From Thermogemmatispora carboxidivorans (GTDB lineage Bacteria > Chloroflexota > Ktedonobacteria > Ktedonobacterales > Ktedonobacteraceae): DNA of 64,000 nt. The notes below the pieces were generated by a model. That model was not told the DNA's origin. It saw nothing but the letters and a program-made list of their open reading frames with translations, and made no database searches. The stretch's first letter is position 1, and every line of letters starts with the position of its first letter. Positions 1 to 8,380 of the stretch are shown here, one piece after another. The DNA is taken from positions 4,936,327 to 5,000,326 of the forward strand of contig NZ_JNIM01000001.1 in assembly GCF_000702505.1 (NCBI RefSeq). Direction: 5' to 3'. Made by a program: the position numbers and the translations under genes.

Positions 1-2015
1 TTAATGTCGGTGTAGCTGTGCTGCATGGCCGCCGTGATCACGGTCATCACGGTCAAAGCAAAAACAACCAGACTGAACATCGTCACGCTCAGCCCCATAC
101 GAAAGCGATAGTGCAGCGGATAGGAGGCCATCAGACGAGCCAGCAGATGCAGACGTGGGCGCACACGCGAGAGCGCTAGCAGCGGCCTGACCAGCAGCTC
201 GCCGTTGGCAACAAGGGCCCAGACGATCCCCAACGTCATCATGAAACCAGCCAGAAAGAAGACTTCGATGCTGGAGCGAAAACGCACCAGGCCCAACGAG
301 GCGAAGAGATCGAAGGGAACAGCCCAGTAGGCACAGATGAGCAGGCCAGCAATGGCCGGCACCAGCCGCTCGCCGAGACGACGAACCTGCGGCTTGTATC
401 TGGCAGGACTGAGGGCCAAAACGCCAGTCTTCAGGAACAGGCAACCACCAATGACCAGGAGCGAGAGGCCCAGGGAGAAAGGAGCTACCAGGCGCTCCGT
501 CAAACCATAGGAGAGCAGCCCGAGGCCCACCAGCAGCGGAAGCAGACCCGCGAGGACCAAGGCCCTCCCGCTCTCGATAAGCAGCTCGCTGAGATAGCTG
601 AGCAGGCGACGACTGCGCTGACGCAGAGCCTTCACCACTAACCCAAGTAGCCCCCTCAGCTCCGCCAGGGTGAGCGATCGCCGCTCCGGCTCCGGTAGAT
701 TGCGCAGAGCCTCCACTACAGTCATGCGACTCACTAACCAGGCAGAGACCGTCACAGCGCAGAAGGTGAAGATGGCCCCAAGACAGTAGGCAATGAGCAG
801 GCTGCGCGGCTGAAAGGTCAGCTTGAGCGGGAAGTCAAAGCGCTCCAGCACCGGCCCGAGCAGCAGCACTAACAAGGCCCCAATGGCCACACCGAGCGCC
901 AAGCCGATGAAGGAGGCCAGCAAATCGTAGAGCGCCCCCTCGAAGAGAAAGGTCAAGACCAGATGACGACGCAGCACACCGACAGCCCGCGCCATGCCCA
1001 TCTCAACCCGCCGTTCCGCTGCGAGCAGCACGAAGATGAGAAAGATGAGCAGCATCCCAATAGCCACAATAAAGAGGGCGAACAGAACGAAGATGCGCGA
1101 GAAAATGTCTTGCGCCTTCTCCGAATTCAGAATAGCGAGCTTCTTGACCTCAATGACGTGGACGTTGCGCGGGATGAGCCGCTCTAGCTTCTCTTCAACG
1201 CGATCGGAGATGGCAATGCTATCGGGTCCATCGCTACCGTGATTAGCGACAAAGATTTGCGTGATGGCGTTGCCGCACTGCTCGATCCGGCGGAAGAGCT
1301 GAACCTGACTGACGATAAAAGGGGTCTCGCCTATCATGCCGCTGCTATCGGCAATAGCGCGCACACGCACCTCATAGCGCTGCCCTGGCCAGCGCTGCGA
1401 GTAGAGATAGAGGCGATCGCCCGCATGAGCGTTTAAAAGCTGCGCCAGCGTCCGATTCAAATAGACCTCGTTGCGACCCAGCGAGGCGAGATGTAAACGG
1501 CCCTTGCCATCCTCAGCCACAATACCCCCAAACCCATCCTCGCTACCCGGCAGAGCAGCCAGAGCCGTTACAGCCGAGCGCACCTGACGCGAGGTCTGGT
1601 CGGCCACCAGCAGGCCATGTTCCATGATGGCCGCCCCCAGAGCTGCAATGTCAGGGTCGCCACGCAGCCGCATCCGCAAGCGATAATAGACGGCCTCGTC
1701 GAAGAAGCCCAGATCGCCAGAGCCACCCTCGATCGCCTCATCAACGTTGCCCACATTGTAGGTCGCTACACTGCGCACCGCGCCCGTCATGACATCACCG
1801 GTTGCCAGGGCGCTAGAGAGCAGCGTAGTCGATAGCATGAGCGCGAAGATGATCAGCATCATCTGCGTGCGCCGCCGCGGGATGTTGCGCACACCAATCT
1901 TAAAAAAAAGCCGATTGCCCAGCGCCAGTACCAGAACCAGCGCCACAATCGCCGAGGTGATGGTCAGCAGGATGGTGCTGAGCGTATCAAGTGGGATGCC
2001 AAATAGTTCCGTCAT
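1..2015 (-). CDS. FtsX-family ABC transporter permease (truncated by window edge)
   Basis: An open frame of 671 codons runs from ATG at 2015 to the left edge with no stop, so the C-terminus is missing. The protein has an N-terminal membrane helix (about residues 12-32), a second hydrophobic stretch near 48-65, and a large presumably extracytoplasmic domain (about 70-300). An FtsX-type block of helices follows at about 305-430, containing the family-like string ERRVEMGMARAVGVLRR. At least four more helices lie beyond residue 480, the last just before the edge. This is the layout of MacB/LolCE-type permeases that act with a separate ATPase on lipids, peptides or lipoproteins. No ATPase is present on the visible side, so it may lie beyond the edge. 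An AGGAGG sits about 35 nt upstream of the ATG; a TTG 15 nt upstream is an alternative start. Substrate unknown. Confidence 0.85.
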   Translation of the reverse strand, partial: MTELFGIPLDTLSTILLTITSAIVALVLVLALGNRLFFKIGVRNIPRRRTQMMLIIFALMLSTTLLSSALATGDVMTGAVRSVATYNVGNVDEAIEGGSGDLGFFDEAVYYRLRMRLRGDPDIAALGAAIMEHGLLVADQTSRQVRSAVTALAALPGSEDGFGGIVAEDGKGRLHLASLGRNEVYLNRTLAQLLNAHAGDRLYLYSQRWPGQRYEVRVRAIADSSGMIGETPFIVSQVQLFRRIEQCGNAITQIFVANHGSDGPDSIAISDRVEEKLERLIPRNVHVIEVKKLAILNSEKAQDIFSRIFVLFALFIVAIGMLLIFLIFVLLAAERRVEMGMARAVGVLRRHLVLTFLFEGALYDLLASFIGLALGVAIGALLVLLLGPVLERFDFPLKLTFQPRSLLIAYCLGAIFTFCAVTVSAWLVSRMTVVEALRNLPEPERRSLTLAELRGLLGLVVKALRQRSRRLLSYLSELLIESGRALVLAGLLPLLVGLGLLSYGLTERLVAPFSLGLSLLVIGGCLFLKTGVLALSPARYKPQVRRLGERLVPAIAGLLICAYWAVPFDLFASLGLVRFRSSIEVFFLAGFMMTLGIVWALVANGELLVRPLLALSRVRPRLHLLARLMASYPLHYRFRMGLSVTMFSLVVFALTVMTVITAAMQHSYTDI

Positions 2016-2157
2016 GCCACTTTCTTGCAAATGACTGAGCCTGTCCGATACCTCCTGTCACGGCTGCTCTCCTCCGCGGCAGCCTGCCTTACTGCTTATC
2101 TGCCAGGCCAACATCACTGGCCTCTGCCGCTCAAGCGGCGCCAGGGCGTGCCCCGGC

Positions 2158-2997
2158 TCAGCGCAGCGCCTGATAAAAGAGATCAGCCAGAGCGACGTAG
2201 CCGATGACGCTCGGATGGAGGCCATCGCTACTCACGTACTCGGGATGGCGGGCCAGATTGTAGCGCTGCTGCGACAGATCAACGAGGATCAGATGATGCT
2301 TCCTTACATTATCAGCAATGGCCGCGTTATATAGCTGAATCTGAGAACGCAGCCATTGCTGATCGAACGAGCGAAAGTGCGGCAGGAGCGTCAGGTCGGG
2401 CACATTGGCGATGGCAATCTTCGCTCGCGGCGCCCCCGCCTGCAGGCGCGTGAGGAGCAGATCCAGATCGCGCGAGTAGGCCGTCACCGGTACCTGATCG
2501 GCCAGATCGTTCACAGCCAGCCAGATCGTCACAATGTCAGGACGGACATCGAGCGCGATGGGCAGTTCCAGGCGCAGGGCCTGATGGAGATGAATCCCCG
2601 GAATGCCGAGATTGACCAGGTGGACAGATGGGCCTAGCTTGTGGGCCAGGTCGATGGGCCAGTTATCGGCATAGGGGTCAGCCGTGCCAAAGCCAAAGGA
2701 ATCGGAAGCGCCAATGGCGACGTAGACGAGACCTTTATGCAGGGTTCCCAGCTCGTCGGTAGCAACGGGCGCTTCACTCGTCGGGCCGCAGGCGCTGAGC
2801 AGGCAGAGACCACAGAGCAGGCTGACCAGCAGCCACAAGCTGGCCGCAGCTCGGGATAAACAGCCCGACCACGATCCAGACCGCCGCAACCATGCCACCA
2901 GCCAGGGCCGCTGCTGGCTATCCTTGCCTTTGCTACTGTCAGACCTGGGCTGACTGACGTCAGCCCAGGGAGCCCAATCCCTCGTTGTCATCCTCAT
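2158..2997 (-). CDS. SGNH/GDSL-type hydrolase, predicted lipoprotein
   Basis: 279 residues. The N-terminus has a charged stretch, a hydrophobic helix (about 50-66) and a lipobox LLSAC with Cys70, so it is probably a membrane-anchored lipoprotein outside the cell. The SGNH blocks are in order: GASDSFG (Asp99, nucleophile Ser100), NLGIPG (129-134), AVND (Asn163) and SDGLHP (Asp258, His261) near the C-terminus. Members of this family hydrolyse esters or deacylate lipids and sugars; the substrate cannot be told here. The 50 residues before the signal helix are long for a lipoprotein, so a later start is possible, though no better Met is visible before the helix. It is 140 bp upstream of the FtsX-type permease on the same strand and may be co-transcribed with it. 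Confidence 0.85.
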   Translation of the reverse strand: MRMTTRDWAPWADVSQPRSDSSKGKDSQQRPWLVAWLRRSGSWSGCLSRAAASLWLLVSLLCGLCLLSACGPTSEAPVATDELGTLHKGLVYVAIGASDSFGFGTADPYADNWPIDLAHKLGPSVHLVNLGIPGIHLHQALRLELPIALDVRPDIVTIWLAVNDLADQVPVTAYSRDLDLLLTRLQAGAPRAKIAIANVPDLTLLPHFRSFDQQWLRSQIQLYNAAIADNVRKHHLILVDLSQQRYNLARHPEYVSSDGLHPSVIGYVALADLFYQALR

Positions 2998-3291
2998 GCC
3001 CAGGCACGTATCTTTGAGATTCCCTCTGTTGCAATGACAAGTTGCCTCTCTACGCGGATGATATCATCTTTTTATATATCATACTATGCCAACGCATCGA
3101 CATCAACAGGCGAGTCGAGAGGGCAACCAGGGGAAAAATATCCGGCGCAGGGAGAGAGGAAGCACCGCGAGAGGAGAAAGGCCCCAGCAGGGAGCCGTGA
3201 GACGGCTCCCTGGACAGCGTTGAGTGAACGAGCCAAGCCGGGCCTCCCGCAGGCCAGTGCTATGCTGGTGTTCAGGGCCTCCGAGCGCAGC

Positions 3292-3663
3292 TTAGGGCAA
3301 CGAAGACGGCTTGCGACCTTCGGCCTGAGCAAAAGCGGCCTCTGTTTTAGCCGCCATAATGAAGTCATTCTGATGCAACCCGCCCACGGCGTGAGTCCAG
3401 AAGGCGACCTTCACCTGCCCCCATTCGGTTACCAGCTGCGGGTGATGATCCTGTTCTTCAGCGAGAGCACCAACCCTATCCGTGAATGCGAGAGCGTGGG
3501 CGAAGTTATCGAAATGGAAAGTCTTTTCGATGCGCTTGATTCCATCCACCTCGATCACCTGCCAGCCCGGAAGTTGAGCCAGCAAATGCTTGATCTCAGC
3601 ATCGGACAAAGCCGGCTCGCCGCCGCGACAAGGCACACAACGCATCTGAGCTAAATCTTGCAT
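3292..3663 (-). CDS. Pterin-4a-carbinolamine dehydratase
   Basis: 123 residues, the normal size for the PCD/DCoH family. These enzymes dehydrate 4a-hydroxytetrahydropterin, recycling the cofactor of aromatic amino-acid hydroxylases, and also occur with molybdopterin or folate metabolism. The active-site signature is present: EEQDHHP (His73, His74, Pro75), Trp81 and THAVGGLHQND (90-100). I use ATG 3663 because GGGAGG lies 6 nt upstream, and the open frame further upstream is not family-like. No phenylalanine hydroxylase is in the window, so the physiological pterin partner is unknown. It stands alone, with gaps of about 300 bp on both sides. Confidence 0.92.
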   Translation of the reverse strand: MQDLAQMRCVPCRGGEPALSDAEIKHLLAQLPGWQVIEVDGIKRIEKTFHFDNFAHALAFTDRVGALAEEQDHHPQLVTEWGQVKVAFWTHAVGGLHQNDFIMAAKTEAAFAQAEGRKPSSLP

Positions 3664-4021
3664 AGGTACCTCCCTCCCGTCTTTCCTTGTGAGGAACCTG
3701 ACACAACAACACGAACGGAAACCAGCCAGAGCAAGCACGCAAGCGAGGCCGCTCTCACGAGTGACAGACCCTGTCAGTGCTCAGTATAGCCGAGGAGGTC
3801 TCACTCCTGCCACTGTTAAAAAAGGAGAGCGTCCGAGCCATCCATTCCCCTGGTCCGACCTGGCGGACTCATCTGTCCGCTCCCAGGACCGGACCGGGGG
3901 CTGGCCCGGCACGCTCTCCCAACATTCCCGACCACCCCCCACCTCTCCGCAGGATCGCGCCACACATACGGAAAAAGCAGCCCATTCCCGGCGCTGGCTG
4001 CCGCTCAGCATTCAGCCGTCC
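3664..4021. other. Intergenic gap with nothing recognisable
   Basis: GC-rich spacer between the dehydratase start and the end of the FlgM-like gene. Open frames here lack family resemblance or ribosome-binding sites. A short hairpin (GACAG-ACC-CTGTC) near 3763 is the only structure I noticed. It presumably holds the promoter of the dehydratase, but no convincing -35/-10 pair is visible. Confidence 0.5.
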
Positions 4022-4447
4022 CTAGTGATCCCCTAGCATCCTGCGAGCCAGCGCGACACAATCAACCTCGTACGTGCCCGCGGCAATACGCGCCCTCAGC
4101 ACCGCCACTCGCTCCGCGCGTTCCCCTTCGACCAGGGCCGCCAGCTCTGGCCCGGACACCTCCGTCTCACCTGGGCGCGTCTGAGACTCACCTGGTACCC
4201 CGTGGCCGTCCGCTTCGCTACCAACAGGAGAGGAACGCCTCCTGCGAGGCAGCGCGGGCCGCAGATAGCGCTCATCATCACGCTCGCGCTCGCCTAGCCA
4301 GGGCCGCCACCCAGTCCCTGTATCCTGCAGAGATGTAGGCTGCCAGCTCTGCCCCGATGCACTGGCCTGAGCCGCGTCAGCCCCTGAGCGCGCTGCCCGA
4401 CTGCGCCTCGACCCTCCGCCCGCCCGAGTCACTTGCCGAATGCGCAT
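4022..4447 (-). CDS. FlgM-like protein (anti-sigma-28 factor fold)
   Basis: 141 residues. The first two thirds are polar, Arg/Ser/Gly-rich and probably disordered. The last 33 residues (109-141) resemble the FlgM C-terminal helix pair, with ERVAVLRARIAAGTYEVD followed by ALARRML. FlgM binds and inhibits the flagellar sigma factor FliA. There are no flagellar or sigma-28 genes in this window, and the presumed host group is not known for flagella, so the target is probably another sigma factor, or the domain has a new use. ATG 4447 was chosen because AGGAG lies 11 nt upstream and the family match is all downstream of it. The frame is open further upstream, but that part looks non-coding. Confidence 0.6.
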   Translation of the reverse strand: MRIRQVTRAGGGSRRSRAARSGADAAQASASGQSWQPTSLQDTGTGWRPWLGERERDDERYLRPALPRRRRSSPVGSEADGHGVPGESQTRPGETEVSGPELAALVEGERAERVAVLRARIAAGTYEVDCVALARRMLGDH

Positions 4448-4703
4448 GATGATCAGGACTCCTCTCTTTCTTCGATCACTGCGTCGCCAGCAATAGCCAA
4501 CAGAGCGCTTGCCACGGGCACCGGCGACGGAACGACCTTCGCTCCCCAGCAGGGGACCTATGCCTGTTTCCAGTGTAAGAGCCGGAACCCGTCCCAGGTA
4601 AGGGGTATTTGTCGCTAATTCGAGAGACCAGAAGTCCCTGATTCCTATCGCCAGCCTACTGCCGCCGCCTGGCCTTCCACTTTCGCCGCTCGCTCCCTCT
4701 GGC

Positions 4704-5687
4704 TTACTGGCAATAGGCTGGCAGGGAGCCACTAAAGACTTGCGGATGCAGCAGTTGGGCCAGGCACTGCAGGCCATCGACGAGGCGCGGCCCCGGACGC
4801 TGCATCAGATCTGTACTGAGATGGTAGACGTGGCGCAGCTTGAGGGCAGTAATCTGGCCCCAGTTGGAACGGCGATAGACCAGCTGCGGATCACCGCCAT
4901 AGCGCGGGTCCTCGGTGAGAATAATGTATTGGGGATTGGCGCGGATCACGGCCTCATCGGTGACCTGGGGATAGCCGCCATTACTCGTATTATCGTGGAA
5001 GACATTGACCGCATTCGCATCCTGAAGCAGCTCATCGCCAAACGTCCCCCCTCCAAAGACATAGGGCTTGCCAGGCGTGCTATCATCAGCCTCCAGCATC
5101 ACGGTGGGCGCCGTCGTTCCCTTGACCGCCTGGCGAACCTGAGCGATGCGCTGCTGCAGCTGTCTGACTAGGGCATCCGCAGTACTCTCAGTGAAGGTCA
5201 GGCGCCCGACCGTCTGAATCTCAGCCAGCATCAGCGCAATCGTATTGTCCGGCAAATCAACCACGTGCAAGCCTAGACGTGCCAGTTGCGCATCGTACTT
5301 CTCCGTGAGGCCACCGGAGCTGAGTACCAGATCGGGATGCAGGGCCACAATCCGCTCTACATTATAGTTGCCGTTGGCATCCGAGATACGCGGGAGTTGG
5401 GTCAGTTGCGCTGGATAGTCCGTATAGTAGTCGACAGCCACAATACGGCTCTCCAGATGGAGCGCAGCCAGAATCTCGCTCATGTTCGGCACCAGAGAAA
5501 TAAGACGCTGCGGGGCCGTCTTCGGAAAGACTACCGGCGTGCCATAGATATCGCGCACCACTGTTGGCGTGGGGCTTGGCTGCGCCGCGCTGCCGCCACC
5601 CTGGCTCTGTCCACAGGCAGCAAGCAAGAGAAAACACAAAACCAACAAACAGGGGAAAAGCCGTCGGGAGATGACAAGGATGCGCAT
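4704..5687 (-). CDS. BtuF-like corrinoid-binding lipoprotein (ABC transporter substrate-binding protein)
   Basis: 327 residues. A signal helix ends in the lipobox LAAC (Cys25), followed by a Ser/Pro/Thr linker. The rest is a helical-backbone metal-receptor domain: RDIYGTPVVFPKTAPQRLIS opens it and PNMSEILAALHLESRIVAVD follows, typical of vitamin B12 and iron-chelate binding proteins. The cobalamin riboswitch directly upstream points to B12 or a precursor as ligand. ATG 5687 is preferred over the in-frame GTG 5696 because GGAGGA abuts the GTG but sits 9 nt from the ATG. No permease or ATPase partner lies next to it, so it either shares a transporter encoded elsewhere or works alone. Confidence 0.88.
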   Translation of the reverse strand: MRILVISRRLFPCLLVLCFLLLAACGQSQGGGSAAQPSPTPTVVRDIYGTPVVFPKTAPQRLISLVPNMSEILAALHLESRIVAVDYYTDYPAQLTQLPRISDANGNYNVERIVALHPDLVLSSGGLTEKYDAQLARLGLHVVDLPDNTIALMLAEIQTVGRLTFTESTADALVRQLQQRIAQVRQAVKGTTAPTVMLEADDSTPGKPYVFGGGTFGDELLQDANAVNVFHDNTSNGGYPQVTDEAVIRANPQYIILTEDPRYGGDPQLVYRRSNWGQITALKLRHVYHLSTDLMQRPGPRLVDGLQCLAQLLHPQVFSGSLPAYCQ

Positions 5688-5845
5688 AAAGCTCACTCCT
5701 CCACAGCAAAAGATAGCCGTCCATTGTCACCTCGCGTAGAGGGGGCGCAACTACAACACAAAAGGACCGGAGAAGCAGCGGGTCAGCTCGGTTTGGTGGT
5801 TGATAGTCCGCCTGCTCCTTTGACGCGAAGGAACATGGGCCACTG

Positions 5846-6112
5846 GCATCAGGCAGGTCTCCTGGCTTCTGGCTCAAGCGCACCTTGACGCGCCTTCCCA
5901 TTCCCTGGCCTGCAGATGTTTCCATGCAGGCTTGCCCAGGAACAGTGGCATCTATGCTTTGCTTGCTTGTTCACCTACTCGCACCCGCCCACAGTGGGGA
6001 GCGGACGGGTCGTCAAAGTGCTCACCAGTCACAGTAGCGCGACTGCGCCGGATTCTCACCGGCTTCCCTATTCTGCCGGAAATGAACGCAAGCATTTCCG
6101 GCCACCCGATGC
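5846..6112 (-). promoter_or_regulatory. Cobalamin (B12) riboswitch
   Basis: On the minus strand the leader shows AATAGGGAAGCCGGTG near its 5' part, GAATCCGGCGCAGTCGCGC after it, the B12-box GATGCCACTG (5' end at 5955), and GCCAGGAGACCTGCCTG near the 3' end. These are the conserved blocks of the cobalamin aptamer in the right order. The closing helix P1 can be formed by minus-strand segments at 6112-6102 and 5857-5846. A 9-bp hairpin (CCGGAAATG/CATTTCCGG) lies inside the 5' part. The 150 nt to the BtuF-like start contain no T-tract, so control is more likely at translation; a C-rich segment near 5745 could pair with the GGAGGAG ribosome-binding site (inference). Confidence 0.95.
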
Positions 6113-6139
6113 ATCACACGGTTCACTGCTGGCAGAGGA

Positions 6140-6169
6140 AGTATATGCAAGAGGCTGCCTGGCTGTCAA
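6140..6169 (-). promoter_or_regulatory. Promoter of the B12-riboswitch transcript
   Basis: On the minus strand, TTGACA (6169-6164), an 18-nt spacer, then TATACT (6145-6140). The expected start near 6133 is about 20 nt before P1 of the cobalamin riboswitch. Confidence 0.8.
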
Positions 6170-6366
6170 CCCAGGGCGGCCCCTGTTTCGGGACAAGAGC
6201 CAACGCGCTCACTGCAGGCTCCGAAAGACCCGGCGACAGAGGGAACCAATCAGCCGAGGGAATATCAGGAAGATACCAGGCGATCAGACAGGCAATAGAG
6301 ATACGGCCAGCTCGATCCCACCCACCCCCATTCCAGAAGGCCAGGGGGGCAGTCCAGCTTCCAGCT

Positions 6367-7920
6367 TCAGGCAGCGACCTGCTGCACCTCGACGACGATG
6401 ACACTCACATTATCATCGCCGCCGCCATCGAGTGCCGCCTGCAGCAGGCACTGGCAAATCGTCACAGGATCAGCATTGAGGCCCAGCAGATGCTCAATCT
6501 GAGGATCGCGCACCATCTCCCACAAGCCATCTGAACACAGGAGCAGCTTATCGCCCCTCAGCAAAGGCACAGCAAAGACATCAACCTCGACCGCTGCCCG
6601 ATCCCCCAGGCAGCGATAAATCTGATTGCGCTGCGGATGACGATAGACATCCTCACGCGAAATAGAGCCTGCACTCAGCAAGCGCGCCACCACCGAATGA
6701 TCTTGCGTGATCTGGGTCAGGCCCGTTGCCGGACGATAGAGATACGTTCGACTATCGCCCACATTCAGCACGTAGGCCATACGATCGAGCAGCAAGGCCA
6801 CCGTCACCGTTGTTCCCATATCAGCCTTCTCAGCACGATTGCGCTGGTAGAGCTTCAAGTTCGCGTGCTGCAGCGCGTCAACCAGAACGCCAGTCAAGAA
6901 AGCCTCATCGTTCTCGATCGAATTCGTCAGCGCCGGCAGGACCAGCTCGCAAAAGCTTTCTACCACCATGCGACTCGCCTCGCGGCCATTGGAATGGCCC
7001 CCCATCCCATCAGCCACCACACAGAGGCCGAAGGTCTGACCACTATGGGTTCGCTGCTGCTGGATAGCTACCAGGTTATCTTCGTTGGGCCTATGCTTAC
7101 GCTTGAGACCGGGATCAGTGACAGCTCCCATACGAATGACCAGCGTTCCTTTCGACGGCAAGCTCGCCAGCGTCTCCGTACGTCGTCCAGCAACGCTCTT
7201 CTCAGCGGACGCCAGCCTATCAGGGGTGGGAGTCTCAAGGGTCTGGGCCTCTGCAGCGGTGGGAAAGGCAAGCTGCTCCTCGGCGGGGGCCGCCATCAGC
7301 GCGGAGAGAGCAGACGGGGACGAGAGAGGGAGATCAATCTGCGTAGGGAAATCGGCCCATAGGGCGCGCCGCGACTCCAGAGAAGGGTCAGCTCTCGTCT
7401 CAGCGCTGAGAGAGGAACCCGAGACAGCGGTCGGCGAGCGTGAGAGCGAGTCAGGAGAGCCGGCCCGGGGATGACGGGGAAGAGGCGCTCCGGCGTAGGC
7501 CGATAAGGGCTGCGAACGGGACCGTTCGCCGGCACCGGGTTGATAGTGCCTCGCAGCCCGTGTCGCCTGGACCTCAGCTTCGCGCAACTGCTCCAGCTCC
7601 TGCTTGAGCAGCCGACGCTCCTGCCAGGAGATCCAGCAGGTCCGTAGAAGACACCAGCCAGCAAGCAACAGCCCTATCCAGGCCGCGACCAGGAGCAGGG
7701 CCAGGATAGCCAATCCCACTAAAGGGGCCAGAAGAGCGGGACCGCGGGCCGCCCAAAGCGCTGGCAGTTGCTGGAGCGTCTGCCAGAGTAGCAACCAGGC
7801 ATGCGGCGGGAAGCCACCCGACACCCAGACCAGGATAACCAGCACACAGAACCAGCCTAGCGCCCGCACGGGCAGCGGAATCTGACGAACCCCGTAGCCG
7901 ATGTTGAATTGCCCCAGCAT
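6367..7920 (-). CDS. Membrane-anchored PP2C-type Ser/Thr protein phosphatase
   Basis: 517 residues. Two hydrophobic segments (about 20-36 and 61-94) are followed by a short helical stretch, then about 130 Pro/Ser-rich residues that are probably disordered. The PP2C domain runs from about 260 to the end. Metal-binding motifs are visible: RPNEDN (277-282), VVADGMGGHSNG (301-312, Asp304) and a C-terminal DDNVSVIVVEV. Such phosphatases reverse Ser/Thr kinase signalling; a kinase of matching type is encoded at 40.2-42.4 kb, but a direct link is only inference. ATG 7920 has AGAGG 11 nt upstream. It is transcribed from its own promoter and faces away from the tRNA genes. Confidence 0.92.
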   Translation of the reverse strand: MLGQFNIGYGVRQIPLPVRALGWFCVLVILVWVSGGFPPHAWLLLWQTLQQLPALWAARGPALLAPLVGLAILALLLVAAWIGLLLAGWCLLRTCWISWQERRLLKQELEQLREAEVQATRAARHYQPGAGERSRSQPLSAYAGAPLPRHPRAGSPDSLSRSPTAVSGSSLSAETRADPSLESRRALWADFPTQIDLPLSSPSALSALMAAPAEEQLAFPTAAEAQTLETPTPDRLASAEKSVAGRRTETLASLPSKGTLVIRMGAVTDPGLKRKHRPNEDNLVAIQQQRTHSGQTFGLCVVADGMGGHSNGREASRMVVESFCELVLPALTNSIENDEAFLTGVLVDALQHANLKLYQRNRAEKADMGTTVTVALLLDRMAYVLNVGDSRTYLYRPATGLTQITQDHSVVARLLSAGSISREDVYRHPQRNQIYRCLGDRAAVEVDVFAVPLLRGDKLLLCSDGLWEMVRDPQIEHLLGLNADPVTICQCLLQAALDGGGDDNVSVIVVEVQQVAA

Positions 7921-8011
7921 CGCTTCGTTATCCTCTCTTTACCAGGTCGCGCCGGGCACTCACAATCAGCTCAGCATCGTGCTTTTCTTGCAATTCTTGC
8001 CGACAATATTA

Positions 8012-8040
8012 AGTATACTCACGACTTCACCTGGTGTGCA
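8012..8040 (-). promoter_or_regulatory. Candidate promoter of the PP2C phosphatase
   Basis: Minus strand TGCACA (8040-8035), 17-nt spacer, TATACT (8017-8012), giving a leader of about 85 nt. The -10 is good; the -35 matches at four of six positions. Confidence 0.5.
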
Positions 8041-8192
8041 GCATGACCATCCAAAATTCCTGGTACATGCGCCCGCAAACGCCAGAGAGCGAACGCCAGC
8101 ATCCCCCCGCCGAAGGACTGGCCACCTGACCCCAGAGAGCAGGATAGGAGAGGGTAGCCCACCCTGCCGTGAGAGCCAACGAGGAAAGGGAC

Positions 8193-8221
8193 TTGACAAG
8201 TCACAAGAAGTGGAGTATCCT
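8193..8221 (+). promoter_or_regulatory. Promoter of the tRNA-Ser/tRNA-Trp unit
   Basis: TTGACA (8193-8198), 17-nt spacer, TATCCT (8216-8221). The start would fall near 8228, 30 nt before the first tRNA. The next convincing terminator is at 9037, so both tRNAs and the intron should be on one transcript. Confidence 0.85.
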
Positions 8222-8257
8222 TGTGGTGACAATCGCAGAGAAACCTTGAACCAACAC

Positions 8258-8350
8258 GGAGAGGTCGCATAGAGGCCTAGTGCGGCGGTTTGCTAAACCG
8301 CTAGGGATCAAAAGTCCCTCGTGGGTTCGAATCCCACCCTCTCCGCCAGG
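8258..8350 (+). tRNA. tRNA-Ser (anticodon GCU), CCA encoded
   Basis: The acceptor stem GGAGAGG pairs with CCTCTCC. The anticodon stem-loop is GCGGT-TTGCTAA-ACCGC with anticodon GCT, and there is a long variable arm (AGGGA...TCCCT) as expected for class II serine tRNAs. The T arm is GTGGG-TTCGAAT-CCCAC. Discriminator G8347 is followed by encoded CCA (8348-8350). It is 30 nt upstream of the split tRNA-Trp. Confidence 0.97.
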
Positions 8351-8380
8351 CTACTGTTAAGTCAAGTGGCCTGTGTACAG

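Noticed and set aside
1..444. 147-codon open frame on the minus strand
   Set aside because: It is out of frame with the long FtsX-type permease covering 1-2015, which has proper membrane helices and family motifs.
4448..4777. Longer N-terminus for the FlgM-like gene
   Set aside because: The extension overlaps the BtuF-like gene end, lacks a ribosome-binding site and has no family similarity.
5362..5925. 187-codon minus-strand frame
   Set aside because: It spans the cobalamin riboswitch and the start of the BtuF-like gene in another frame and resembles nothing.
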